Origin: Gambelia wislizenii
Taxonomy: Eukaryota; Chordata; Lepidosauria; Squamata; Crotaphytidae
DNA length: 64,000 nt
NCBI GenBank assembly: GCA_030847615.1
Contig: JAUMIR010000002.1
Span: 201,049,809 to 201,113,808, forward strand
Direction of reading: 5' to 3'
A model generated the notes under the pieces. The model searched no databases. It had not been told where the DNA came from and was given only the letters and a program-made list of their open reading frames with translations. Shown here in pieces: positions 10,931-20,553 of this stretch; position 1 is the first letter of the stretch; every line of letters begins with the position of its first letter. Made by a program: the position numbers and the translations under genes.

Positions 10931-11237
10931 CCTTGCCTGTTATAAGGAGGCACACATGGCTACAATTGGATTGGCTAGAGTACAATCCTGCTCTTTCCTT
11001 GCTCAAGCTTTATTGCCTGGTTTACTACACGCATGCTTCTACAACCCAACACCAAAAGTGTGTGTTTCTCCAGCCCTCCTTCACCATCCTCCTAGTGCCA
11101 ATGCTGCTAACAAAATTCTAGCTAGGCAGAGGACAAGGAGGAAAGGGGGGCTGGAGAGGCATAAAATACTTTGTAAAAAGAAGCTTCTTTCTCAGAGGCT
11201 TTGTTTACAGGTATGCCTGTACTATACATGTTGTGTA

Positions 11238-11714
11238 TATAAAGAGAACAAGCATACTCTAATGTAGTGAGAGCTTGGGCCCCCTTAGAGGTACACATTC
11301 CATGGGAAGATAATTGCTCTGCATCTCCCACCCCTCCTTCCCCCTCAAAGGTAATAAATACCAGAGGTCTATAAATGCCACATGGTGACCCACCATTATA
11401 TGAGGGAAGATGGGCACTTATACAAGATAGATCAATGTCAATGGACCCTTCCCCTGAATAGCAGGGATTGGCTCAAACAAATGCCTGATTTCAGACGTCA
11501 TAGCTACCTATAAAAGGGTTGTTTTATAGTTCTTTGTCCCTAATCTGGCACCCCAAGCGCGCTTGGCATAGTTTTGGATTCTTGTAGTAAAAGTTTCCTG
11601 ATTCAAGAAACTCTCCTGTCTTTGTCTGTCTGTTCAAAGCTGAGGTTGTTCATCTTAATGGGAGAGTGAGGTGACAGCTTCAACTATAAAGAGAACAAGC
11701 ATACTCTAATGTAG
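11238..11714 (+). mobile_element. LTR-like insert bounded by 30-nt direct repeats
   Basis: The 30-nt word starting tataaagagaacaagcatac occurs exactly at 11238-11267 and 11685-11714. The 417 bp between begin TGAGAG and end near TTCA. They contain tataaaagg near 11511 and an agtaaaa polyadenylation-like word near 11587, followed by a pyrimidine-rich U5-like stretch (actctcctgtctttgtctgt). This is the look of a solo retroviral-type LTR in plus orientation. A 30-nt target duplication is not normal for LTR integration, so the assignment is tentative. Confidence 0.45.
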
Positions 11715-13939
11715 AAGGAAAGAAGACTCAGGATCATAGAAGGATGCCCGTTTCAACAACGTTGCAGGAGGAAGCACCACATATGAGCAGAATGTTTAAT
11801 TCTGTAAGTAAGAGTGAAGCAACAAGAAGAGAGAGGCAATAAAGTAGCCACTGCATGGAAAAAGCTCATCTCTTAGGTGTCCTTCCAAATGAGAACAATT
11901 GCTCATTGAAAAAGAGGCAGCAGAAATAGAATCCAGACCTTACTGAACTGACCACATGCTTTATTACAGATAAAAGGGAGAGGCCTCGTGTGGGCTTTGC
12001 CATCTGCTAGGAACCCAGCCTATGAGATATCATTCACACATACAAAAAAGACACAGAGCCAGCATGCCCTTTCTCTGAAGAGAATCTGGAGATCCTAGCC
12101 TTGAGGGGCCATGTTTATCAAGCTGCAGCTCAGTGAAACAGTACAGACAAGTGTGTTTGAGAGGTCACAGGTTTTATGTCTCAGTTCAAGGAGGTTTGAG
12201 TGAGGCAAGCCCTTTGCTGCCTAGAGGAGTATTAGTCAGGAACAGGTCACATTTTAATCCAATTTTGCAGTTGACTTTGAAATAGGACACAACAGCTATT
12301 CATTGCAGCAAAGGGATGTGATCCTGACAGTATTGTTATGAAATTAGTAAAGAAATATTGTTTCCCAAAAGGGATGGGACTGTTCTCTCCCAAATTAACT
12401 ATCCCCATGGTATTACACCTCATACTGATTTGCAGCCCTGCTTTTTAAAATTAATAACAAAATTGCATACTTTTCAAGCTAATTAAAGGTCTAGTGAGGG
12501 AAATGGATATACTTTATCAATTAATATTTTATAAATTAACATAAATATATATTTTAAAATATATTATTATTCCAAAGGGGGAAAATACCTTGCATGTAGG
12601 GCAGGGGGAAAAATCCCTATGAAATATTTTGTTTTAGAATTAGGGGGAAAGAGTATTCTTAAAGACAATGTTTGGGTGTAAAAAAAAATCACCCCCAAAT
12701 CAGTCCATTTTTAAAAAATGTTAAGAAGGCTTTGGGGGATTCTGGGGGATCTTACAGGCCACATTTAGGGGTCCCAAAGGGTGCATGCAGACCACAAACT
12801 GCACTTTGCCCATCTCTGATTTAGAATTATAAGCTACCCACGAAATGAAAACAGAGCAAATGTAAGAGTTTTAGGTGTAAAATTTTCCAGTGACTCACTC
12901 TCTGCAGTGCTAAAAATTTGGAGACTGTAGAAAAAATTCATTGAGGAGCAGAATTCTTATTTATGGGGACAATGCCCTCATTTTGGCCCCTCTGACAGCT
13001 GCACCCCTGGAGGAGTCACTCCAAATATCTTCGTGACAGCCTCCCTCTGAACCAATGGATGATGACATACCTCCGGGGACCTTTTCAAAATTTTATATTT
13101 GCCCATAAGCAGACAAAAGTTTCTACGGGGTGGGGATATGCTACATATTTCAAACATGTCTATTAGTCAATGGGATTTGCTGCTAGCAGGGTGTTTATTA
13201 CTGTGAGCTATTGTCAGCTTTGAGAGGTGGGGGCTGGTTGTTGTTGTTTTGTCCATATCACAGAAAAAAAGGGAAAGGATTCCTGATTCTGCTCAGCCCC
13301 TTCCCCCTGCAGTTGCTGTTTTAAAAACAAACAAAAGATGTAAATGGATTCACACATTTTAGTGTATTATGTAATATGACTTTAAGCAACAGCCTCTTGT
13401 TCATCGGCCTCCCTTTACTAATGGCAACTGCTGAGAGAAAGTGACTTGTCAGAGGTGAACGAGTGAGTCAGTGGTGGCAGAAAATTCCTCAACACATGGC
13501 TAAGTATACATTCCTGTTTACAAAATTAGATCCAAATCTGAGAAGATTCACACTTTGCTGACCTGCCATCAAAAAAGATGAACATCCAGTGGTGGTGTGG
13601 GAAAATATATCATTAAAAGTTGGTCACTGTGGTAAAAGTGGTAGAAGGGAAGAGAAATGCAGATGCTAGCTATACTGGATTAGCATACACAGCCACTCTG
13701 AAACTTATGCTGGTACTCCTGTGTCTATAATCACAGCTAGGATGTTAAAGGGTAAAGGATAAAAGGATCAAGAGTATCCGCAGGAAGAAAAAAAGACAGG
13801 ATCAGTCCAATGAGAGGATTAAAAGACAAATGTCCAGAGGCTGAGGTATAAATAAAGATTATAAGAAGGGCATAGTGAAAGGATAAGAGAGGTGAAGAGA
13901 CTGAAATTATATTAATGATATGTGATCTTTTGCATTGAA
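11715..13939. other. Intergenic, scattered old repeats, no gene
   Basis: AT-rich. The 12740-12830 stretch (ggtctgcatg-type and ctttgcccatctctg-type words) looks like the end of a MITE. The 12880-13020 stretch shares words with 14880-15125 (tgctaaaaatttggagac against tgctagaaatttggaaac), so a further unnamed repeat family is present. No coding sequence was found. Confidence 0.4.
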
Positions 13940-14190
13940 AGGCAGTGTGGTGTACTAGTCAAATGAGTTGTTCCCAAACTTTGGTCCTTCAGGTGTTTGA
14001 AACTTCAACTCCCAGAAGCCCCAGCCAGTTTGGCCAACAGTCAGGAAATCTAGGGGCTGAAGCTCAAAACAACTGGAGGACCAAAGTTTGGAAACCATGG
14101 AGTTAGAGTGGAATTTGACTGGAATTTGAAAGATCCATCTTCAAGACTCTGATGAGCCAGGAAACTCACTGACTCACCCTGAGAACAGGG
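13940..14190 (+). repeat. tRNA-derived SINE interrupted by a hAT-type MITE
   Basis: The left part (ggcagtgtggtgtactagtc, about 13940-13969) and right part (gaaactcactgactcaccct, about 14100-14190) together follow the order of a tRNA-headed SINE. Between them, about 13970-14098 is a foldback unit with ends ttcccaaactttggtccttc and gaggaccaaagtttggaaac. GAGTT is present on both sides as part of a possible 8-bp target duplication. Confidence 0.6.
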
Positions 14191-14381
14191 TGTGTCAGGG
14201 TTGTTTTGAAAGGAGGGAGATACAAATGAGAATGAAACAAAGAAATAGTCTAGAAAAGCAAGAGCAAATTCCCCATGAAAATGGGAAAGTGAGAAGAGCC
14301 AAATACAGCGAACTTCGCAAGAATGCAAAAATGACATCTGTGGAAATAGAAATATTATCTAGAAATTCCTCCTGCTATGTA

Positions 14382-14636
14382 CAGTAGGACCCCTGTATCT
14401 ACTGATTCATTATCCGCTGATTCAATTCTCCACGGGACACAAAACAGCACACCTACCATTGAATCTTCCTAGAAAAATGTGTTCTCTCTAGCCATTTTCT
14501 AGGTCCTCCAAGGCAACTTTATGGTATATTAAACCGGAAGTCCCATTATTTTCAGTTGCATTCACTATTATCCACGGTTTTCAATATCTACGGGGAGGGG
14601 CAGAACCAATCCCCAGTGGATACGGGGGTCCTACTG
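14382..14636. mobile_element. Tigger-like MITE, clean copy
   Basis: Terminal inverted repeats cagtaggacccctgtatc and gatacgggggtcctactg are flanked by TA on both sides. At 255 bp it has no coding capacity. The same termini, with a minisatellite inside, are at 59333-60054. Confidence 0.85.
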
Positions 14637-14879
14637 TACAGTACACTGATCAGCCATTGTCAGCCTTGTGTTATCACTACAAGGAAAGCATAGATTCCTT
14701 AACTTCTATGGGAAAGAGAGACATGTGAGAGTTGCAGTCCAGCAACATCTGGAAGGCCATGGAGTTTTCAGTCCTGTGACATTAATAGCCTTATACTGAG
14801 ACTCATTTAGCTCACCTTCATCAACAACCATAAATAGGAGCAACTTTCCAGCACTCCAGACAGACGTGTTTTCTAGCAG

Positions 14880-15265
14880 CTTCCCCAGGGATGCAGCTAT
14901 TAGGGGGGAGGGGGAATGAGGACATTGCCCCCCAAAAGAAGAGTCACCTCCCCCTGAGATTTTCCTTTGGTCCCCAAATTTTTAGCATTGTGCTAAGAAT
15001 TTAATCTGAGCATTTAGAAAAGGGGCAGGCAAAGTTACCAAGGGATATATGAGTTCTAGGCATGAACATCTTTCAGTGTCTCACTTTGCAATGCTAGAAA
15101 TTTGGAAACAGGTCAAAAATTTAATTGCGGGATATAAAAACTAAGGAAGGGGGAAGGGGGAAAAAGAAATGTGGAACACCTTTAAGACTGATTTTTATTT
15201 TCACATGAGCTTCTGTGGCTATAAACCCACTTCTTCAGATGCAGTACCGAGCAGGGTAGAATTCT
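14880..15265. repeat. Old interspersed repeats
   Basis: 14880-15125 belongs to the unnamed family also seen at 12880-13020. 15165-15260 carries ggaacacctttaagactg and cacatgagcttctgtggc, words shared with 29220-29275 and 29930-30000, marking a second unnamed family. No coding content. Confidence 0.45.
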
Positions 15266-15675
15266 TAATTGGGGAGCAATGTTCTAAATGTGCCCCCCCC
15301 TTTAGTAATTAGACCTCTGAGCTTCCCTGAATTTAATGAGAAGGTTTTAGATAAGGGAAGGAAATTGGCTATGCTGGCATGGGCTACTGGGAGTTACAGC
15401 CCACTGATGCCTGGAGGGATGCTTTATTCCTACTCCTATTTTAAACTAAATAGATTGTGGGCTGCATCCTGCTAGATAGTTTTTTATATGCCACAGAATT
15501 GTCTTTCTGGACCAGAACAAGGTCCATGTGTACAGCATCCTATCTTAGTAACAGCCTTGGGAAACAGAAGCAGGATGTAATGACATCAGCCATCGTGTGT
15601 GGTTCCTACCTTCTCACATTTAGAGGTATGCTGATTCTAATATTTAAAAGTAAATAAATGAATTATTGTGAAGAT

Positions 15676-15866
15676 GTTGTTGTTGTTGTTTACCTTCAAG
15701 TCATTTCTGACTTATGGCAAACCTATCACAGGATTTTCTGAGGGCTAAGAGTGTGTGACTTGCCCAAGATCACCCAGTGGGTTTTCATGTCCAAGCACGG
15801 ATTTGAACCCTGGTCTTCAGAGTCATAGTCCAACACTCAAACCACTACAACCACACTGGCTCCCTT
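15676..15866 (-). repeat. tRNA-derived SINE
   Basis: Minus-strand copy. The as-given start tgttgttgttgtttaccttc is the ACA-rich tail, and the end ctcaaaccactacaaccaca is the tRNA-like head. Internal words match the copy at 1452-1680 in reverse complement. Confidence 0.8.
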
Positions 15867-16318
15867 CATGAAGAAAAGGAAAGGAGAAGGGAAGTTGTTA
15901 AATGATATGCCAATGAAACTGATTAGTACTTTTCCTGGTGTTAATCCATTTAAGTGGAGAGCAGAGGAAGGTGATGGAAATGGACTATTTGTCATAAGGA
16001 GATGGGAAAATGGCTGCATCCCCACTGTTTACCAGGGCTCTGGTGACCATTAAAGAGAAGAAAACATGTTTCTTTATTTTTATTTTGGAGAGAACACTTG
16101 ATAGCATTAGCTGAAGTGGGGAATTCCTGAGTGATAACACTAGCACTTTTAAAAGCATGTATGATTTTCACCTAATTCTTATTTGTGGCTTGACTCACCC
16201 ATGCATTTTCTTTTCTTGGTGTCATTGGCTTTATAGTAATTTAATAATGCTTTGCAGTTTTTAAATTCATCTAGTTGCAAGATTAGGTGCATCCAATAAA
16301 CATATAGATGGCACTGTT
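15867..16318. other. Intergenic, no gene seen
   Basis: No supportable feature. Confidence 0.4.
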
Positions 16319-17027
16319 TGCTGACTGTGGTCCCAGAGGAATACTACACGACCAGTTGTTGCACTATGCTTCAGTAACAGTATCGAAAATAAAACTATTC
16401 TGATCAGATGATGTTGGCACCTTCAGTGCTTGCAGCATTTGTGCGGAGTCCCAGAAGCTTTTTTTTTTTTTAATTCACGGGCACTTGGTGTCAATAGAAG
16501 TAATTCCGACGTGAAACCAGCATGATTTATTGTGCAGTAGTAACTTTCCGCAATTGCGATGAGATGATGTGAGCAAACGCAACTGCTCCGCCCATAGTTC
16601 CCCCCATTGGTTGTTCCTCCTGCTTCCCTGGCATTCAGCTTCCAGTGGACTCACAGGCTAATAACTTTATTCCCATTTATCCACTAACTTTTTAACCCCA
16701 AATTCGTGAAATTCCGCTGCTGCTTAATTTACCAATACTTGCATTTACCAATACTTGCATTTAATGCATTTAATATAATGTTTCCTTACCATTAAAAATA
16801 GATTCCTTCTCTGCTGCTTTGAAACCCTTGCGCCTTCCCCTTCCCAGGTCAGCTAGCTTCCCTTGGGTTCCCCTGACCTGTCAAATCTGCCAAACTATGC
16901 AAATTGGGAGGCTCTGGGCATTTCAATAAACAGAGACCTCTTGCAAAAATGTAACAAAACAGAGGAGTGGCACTCCACGAATCCTTCATTCAGCTGATAT
17001 GATGTTCTGCTGCCTCACCCTATATAG

Positions 17028-17100
17028 GCCTTGTTAGCAAAGCAAATAGCAGGTTGGTCTCATAATCAAGAGGTTGTAAATTTGAGGCTCACATTGGGCA
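17028..17100 (+). pseudogene. tRNA-Met(CAT)-like sequence, degenerate
   Basis: Exactly 73 nt, as for elongator tRNA-Met, starting GCCTTGTTAGC and ending GGGCA. It keeps GTCTCATAATC around a CAT anticodon and a GGCTCAC 3' T-arm. Anticodon-stem and T-stem pairs are broken and the B box is altered (aatttgaggc), so a working tRNA is unlikely. Confidence 0.65.
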
Positions 17101-17463
17101 AGCTTTTGCTTCTTCATTTGTCATTTTTAGCATTTTAGCATTTCCTCCCCTCTCCTCTTCTTTCTTGGCAGTGCAATTAAAATCCCTTTTTGCTCCCAAA
17201 GGGGTGAATGTGGGTGGGTAAATCGCTCAGATTTTTATAAGGCCAGGAAAAAAACAGAAAACATTAACAGTCGCTTGGATGCAATGTTTGATTAGTTAGG
17301 AAAATGCCTCCTTGAAACTAAAAGTAGACTTTTAAAAAGTATTGGCCGGAATCTTGTATCAGCTACTTAGTTTAGTATCTTAAATAACAAAGTCTTTTGG
17401 GGCGGGGTGGGAAGAGGAGGGGGGGAGTAAACGCTAAAATGCTAAAAATGATGAAAGAAAAGC

Positions 17464-17536
17464 TGCCCCAAGTGAGCCTCAAACTCATTACCTCCTGATC
17501 ATGAGATCAACACTCTGCCTAGTTTGCCTACAAGGC
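17464..17536 (-). pseudogene. tRNA-Met(CAT)-like sequence, inverted copy
   Basis: Also exactly 73 nt. It reads GCCTTGTAGGC at the 5' end, CTCATGATC around the anticodon CAT, GAGTTTGAGGCTC in the T-arm and TTGGGGCA at the 3' end. The T-stem core (TGAG/CTCA) is intact, but the anticodon stem has mismatches and the acceptor stem relies on wobble pairs. It is the better preserved of the two, still probably non-functional. Confidence 0.65.
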
Positions 17537-17874
17537 TTATACAGGATGAGGGAGCTGAACACCATCTAAGCTGAATGAAGGATTCACAGAGTGACACAAT
17601 AGATAATATTTTTTAAAGGGGTGCATGCGCAAACACAGTAGAGGAAATTATATTCTAAAGATGGAGGAGGAGATTGTGGGGAGGCATGGTTATCATATGG
17701 TATGCAGTGTGCTTTCAGCACTTTGAAAACCTGTCATTCCATTTCAGAAACAGAATGGAGGGCACTGTGCAGTAGGTAAGGCTTGTAAAGTGGAATACTT
17801 CCGCTTCGTTATGCCATGGTACAATCACTGGAAAATACCCTCGTGTAGTATTCCTCCCAGTCAAACTACATATT

Positions 17875-18055
17875 TATAGTGCTATGATTCTACTTTAACT
17901 GCCATGATTCCATCCTATGGAACCATGGGACTGACAGATTGGAGGTTCCAGAGGTTCTCTGGCTGGGAATTCTAAAGGTCCCTCCCAAGATTCCATAGGA
18001 TTGAACCATGGCAGTAAAAGTGGAATCATCGCACCATAATTCTGTAGTGTGTAAA
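17875..18055. mobile_element. Palindromic MITE
   Basis: Left part gattctactttaactgccatg and right part catggcagtaaaagtggaatc are inverted complements with few mismatches, as are tccatcctatgga and ttccataggattg. This is a compact foldback unit with no coding capacity; the superfamily was not decided. Confidence 0.65.
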
Positions 18056-18737
18056 GTCAAGACTAATACAAGGACATACAGGAGAAGAGAAAGAGCTGGT
18101 GGGGAGGGGTAGTATTTAGTGTCAACAAAATATCCTTTACTGGTCCTGAACCTTGTACAGGACCTCCAGAAACATTCCTATTTGAATTTGTATATTTTTT
18201 TAAAAAAACTTGTTCTAGGCAGTAACATGAACAGCCTTTAGAAATATAATATTTTTAACTAATTTGTTATTAATTACACTTTTTGAACAGGCACAATGAT
18301 TATTGTGTCCTTTAGTTTATCTAAAATCTGTTGAAAGCATTATGCTGTTTAGTTCCAAGCATGTCCCAGCTGAACAACAAAAGTCAAAGCAACCACACTT
18401 TTTAGCAACAAGGGAGGTGATGGAAATAACCTGTTATTGGCATCCCAGTCCATGAGTTTTTTTTTAAACACTATAGGCTAGATCCTGCATTTATCCTGTC
18501 TAAAATACATCAGTTGAGATCAATAGGAACTAAGGTACTTGTGACTAACAATTCGGATTCATTGCATTGGATCTGCTCTAGATAGGACCAATGTTAGGTT
18601 TAGTTCAATGTTATTTCCTATGGAAAGAACAGCTCCAAATGCCACTTACAGAACTGTCTACGAAGGAGAGTTGTCTGCTGAAGACATATAAAGAAGGTCA
18701 TGTTGGGAGTTTCATGGCATGCTACTGACTTCCTAGA

Positions 18738-18962
18738 GATAATGTGGTGTAGTGGTTTGACTTTTGGACTACGACTCTGGGAGACCAGGGTTCAGATCTT
18801 TGTTCAGTGATGCAACCCCATTGGGTAACTTTGGGCAAGTCACACTCTCTCATCCTTAGAGGAAGACAATGTCAAACCTCTTCAGAATAAATGTTGCCTG
18901 GAAAATCCTAGGATAGGGTTGCCTTAAGTCAGAGCTAACTTGAAGGTACAGAACAACAACAA
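18738..18962 (+). repeat. tRNA-derived SINE
   Basis: Plus-strand copy with head aatgtggtgtagtggtttga and body words gggcaagtcacactctctca and ggttgccttaagtcagagct, ending in acaacaacaaac. Confidence 0.8.
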
Positions 18963-19066
18963 ACTGTTTTGCTAAGGGTAGCCATGGCAGCAAAAACAGT
19001 TGCTCTGTGGTATCACTAATATGTTAATGACAACTAGTATTTAAGGTCCCCACATAAGTCTGTGTT

Positions 19067-19422
19067 GGTTTTGGTGGAGAACTGAGCAGCCTGGATATCT
19101 GTTATATAGAAGTATACAAAGCTGTCTTTGAAACCAACAGCAGATGGCGTCCACTGAGCCAAGAAGTTAGTCCTGCATTTGGCAAAAAAACTAAAGAGGA
19201 AGCGACACCAAAGCAGCCAGCTAATGGGCACGTGGGGTCGAGCCTCCTGTTGAAAAGAGTCCAGCTGTGAGGCTGGGCTTTCGCCAGGCTGGGGGCTGCA
19301 GTAGTGGCAGTGTTACCACAGCCTCCGCCAGCACAAGTAGCTCAGCAGCAACAGCAGCAGCAACAGCTCCCTGGCAGGTATGATGGATGCTTTGGGGATC
19401 TGGAGGTATCTCTGGTGACATA
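19067..19422 (+). pseudogene. Coding-like stretch with polyglutamine run, one in-frame stop
   Basis: One plus-strand frame stays open for about 118 codons except for a single TGA near 19270. It includes AFGKKTKEEATPKQPANGHV before the stop. After the stop comes PQPPPAQVAQ leading into a run of eight glutamines. It is GC-richer than its surroundings and lacks obvious splice acceptors. It might be a processed pseudogene fragment or a chance frame in an old repeat. I do not recognise the parent protein. Confidence 0.25.
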
Positions 19423-20426
19423 AGGGATGGTGATAGAGGCAGGAGTGAGGAAGCTATCAGGAAAGGTATTCCAGTTTGAATGCATAGGGATGCCTATAGA
19501 TAGGAATTGGCTGCATTTTCTGTAAGCAGAAAAGATGTAGGAAGCACCTGGGCATTTGAGGAGTATGTCCCAAGATATGTCAGATGATTATAATATGGCT
19601 ACACAAGATCATTGCTGTTGGAGCTATAGGAAATTGAACATACACACTATCCAGTAAAGCCATTTGAGGTCTGAAGATTGCTATAATGTAGTAAGGATAA
19701 ACTGGTAGATAACTACATAAGCTATTTATTGTCAGCATGACATTGCAGGTAGTTAAAGATAACATAACTTTTGTTTTTCTAACGCTATGTTCCTAAACAC
19801 ACTTAACTGAAGGAGATTTCAAGGAAATCAACAGAATGTTCCAAATATATTTGTTTAGGGTGCGAGACTGGTATGGTATGAAGATAGTCATAATATGTGA
19901 TATTAATCTACATTCAAACATTGTCTATATGCAATGCAATTACTTCAGGTATATATAGAAAGAGAAGTAAAATTATCACACTTCAACCTGTGAATTGTAA
20001 TGGATATCTTTGGTCTTGTAGGAGAATAACTTTTGAATATCATAATGTTCTCTTAATTTTCCCAAAATTTTGTTATATGGACCTATGAATTATTCCTCAT
20101 ATCCTAAGTAAAGATTATTAAAGCATTGTTTCAGTTTCTTTATTGCTAGATCTTGATTGCTCTTAATTTACTGAATTATTTCTGTATCTCTCCTTATCCA
20201 AATGGTTGTATAGCAAGATAATTATTATATAATGTCCAAATTATTCATCCCCAAATGATGGCATATGCTCAGTATACTAGTGATTTGAATATTCTGTATA
20301 CACGTGTACCTAATCCATTCAGCAGATAGCTAGTTCTCAGTCCAATACTATAGCACAATGCTGTGGCAGACTGTGTGTCTCCCATCGAGACATGTAGCTG
20401 GATTTAATCCTTGCTTTCTATTGCAG
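19423..20426. other. Intron or intergenic upstream of the NME1-like start exon
   Basis: AT-rich, with no exon seen. The NME1-like coding exon has a splice acceptor in front of it, so a non-coding first exon must lie upstream. It could not be located with confidence. Confidence 0.4.
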
Positions 20427-20433
20427 TAGGACA

Positions 20434-20553
20434 ATGAGTGAACGCACCTTCATAGCCATCAAGCCTGATGGAGTGCAGCGAGGCTTGGTGGGAGAAATTA
20501 TCAAGCGATTTGAACAGAAGGGATTCAAACTGGTAGCCATGAAATTCATGCAT
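20434..20553 (+). CDS. NME1: NME1-like coding exon 1 (start exon)
   Basis: Encodes [13 protein letters not shown] through KFMH, 40 codons, phase 0 at its 3' end. Acceptor ttgcag at 20421-20426; donor CAT|GTAAGT. The protein begins MSER rather than the mammalian MANCER or MANLER, giving a slightly shorter N-terminus. Confidence 0.95.

Larger units (their letters stand above)
16319..17870. mobile_element. Foldback element with two inverted tRNA-Met-like units
   Basis: The outer ends share an exact 15-nt inverted repeat, aggaatactacacga at 16337-16351 and its complement at 17841-17855, each preceded on its outer side by a tgactg-type word. Inside, two arms of roughly 190 bp are inverted copies of each other (about 16968-17165 and 17398-17590), sharing gaatccttcattcagct and tttttagcattttagc. 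Each arm contains a 73-nt tRNA-Met-like sequence. No protein frame is seen. It could be a DNA transposon that captured a tRNA gene, or two tRNA-derived SINEs inserted head to head in a MITE. Confidence 0.6.

Noticed and set aside
17028..17536. Functional tRNA-Met genes
   Set aside because: Length and anticodon fit, but the anticodon stems are broken and the B boxes altered; the inverted repetitive context points to element-derived pseudogenes.
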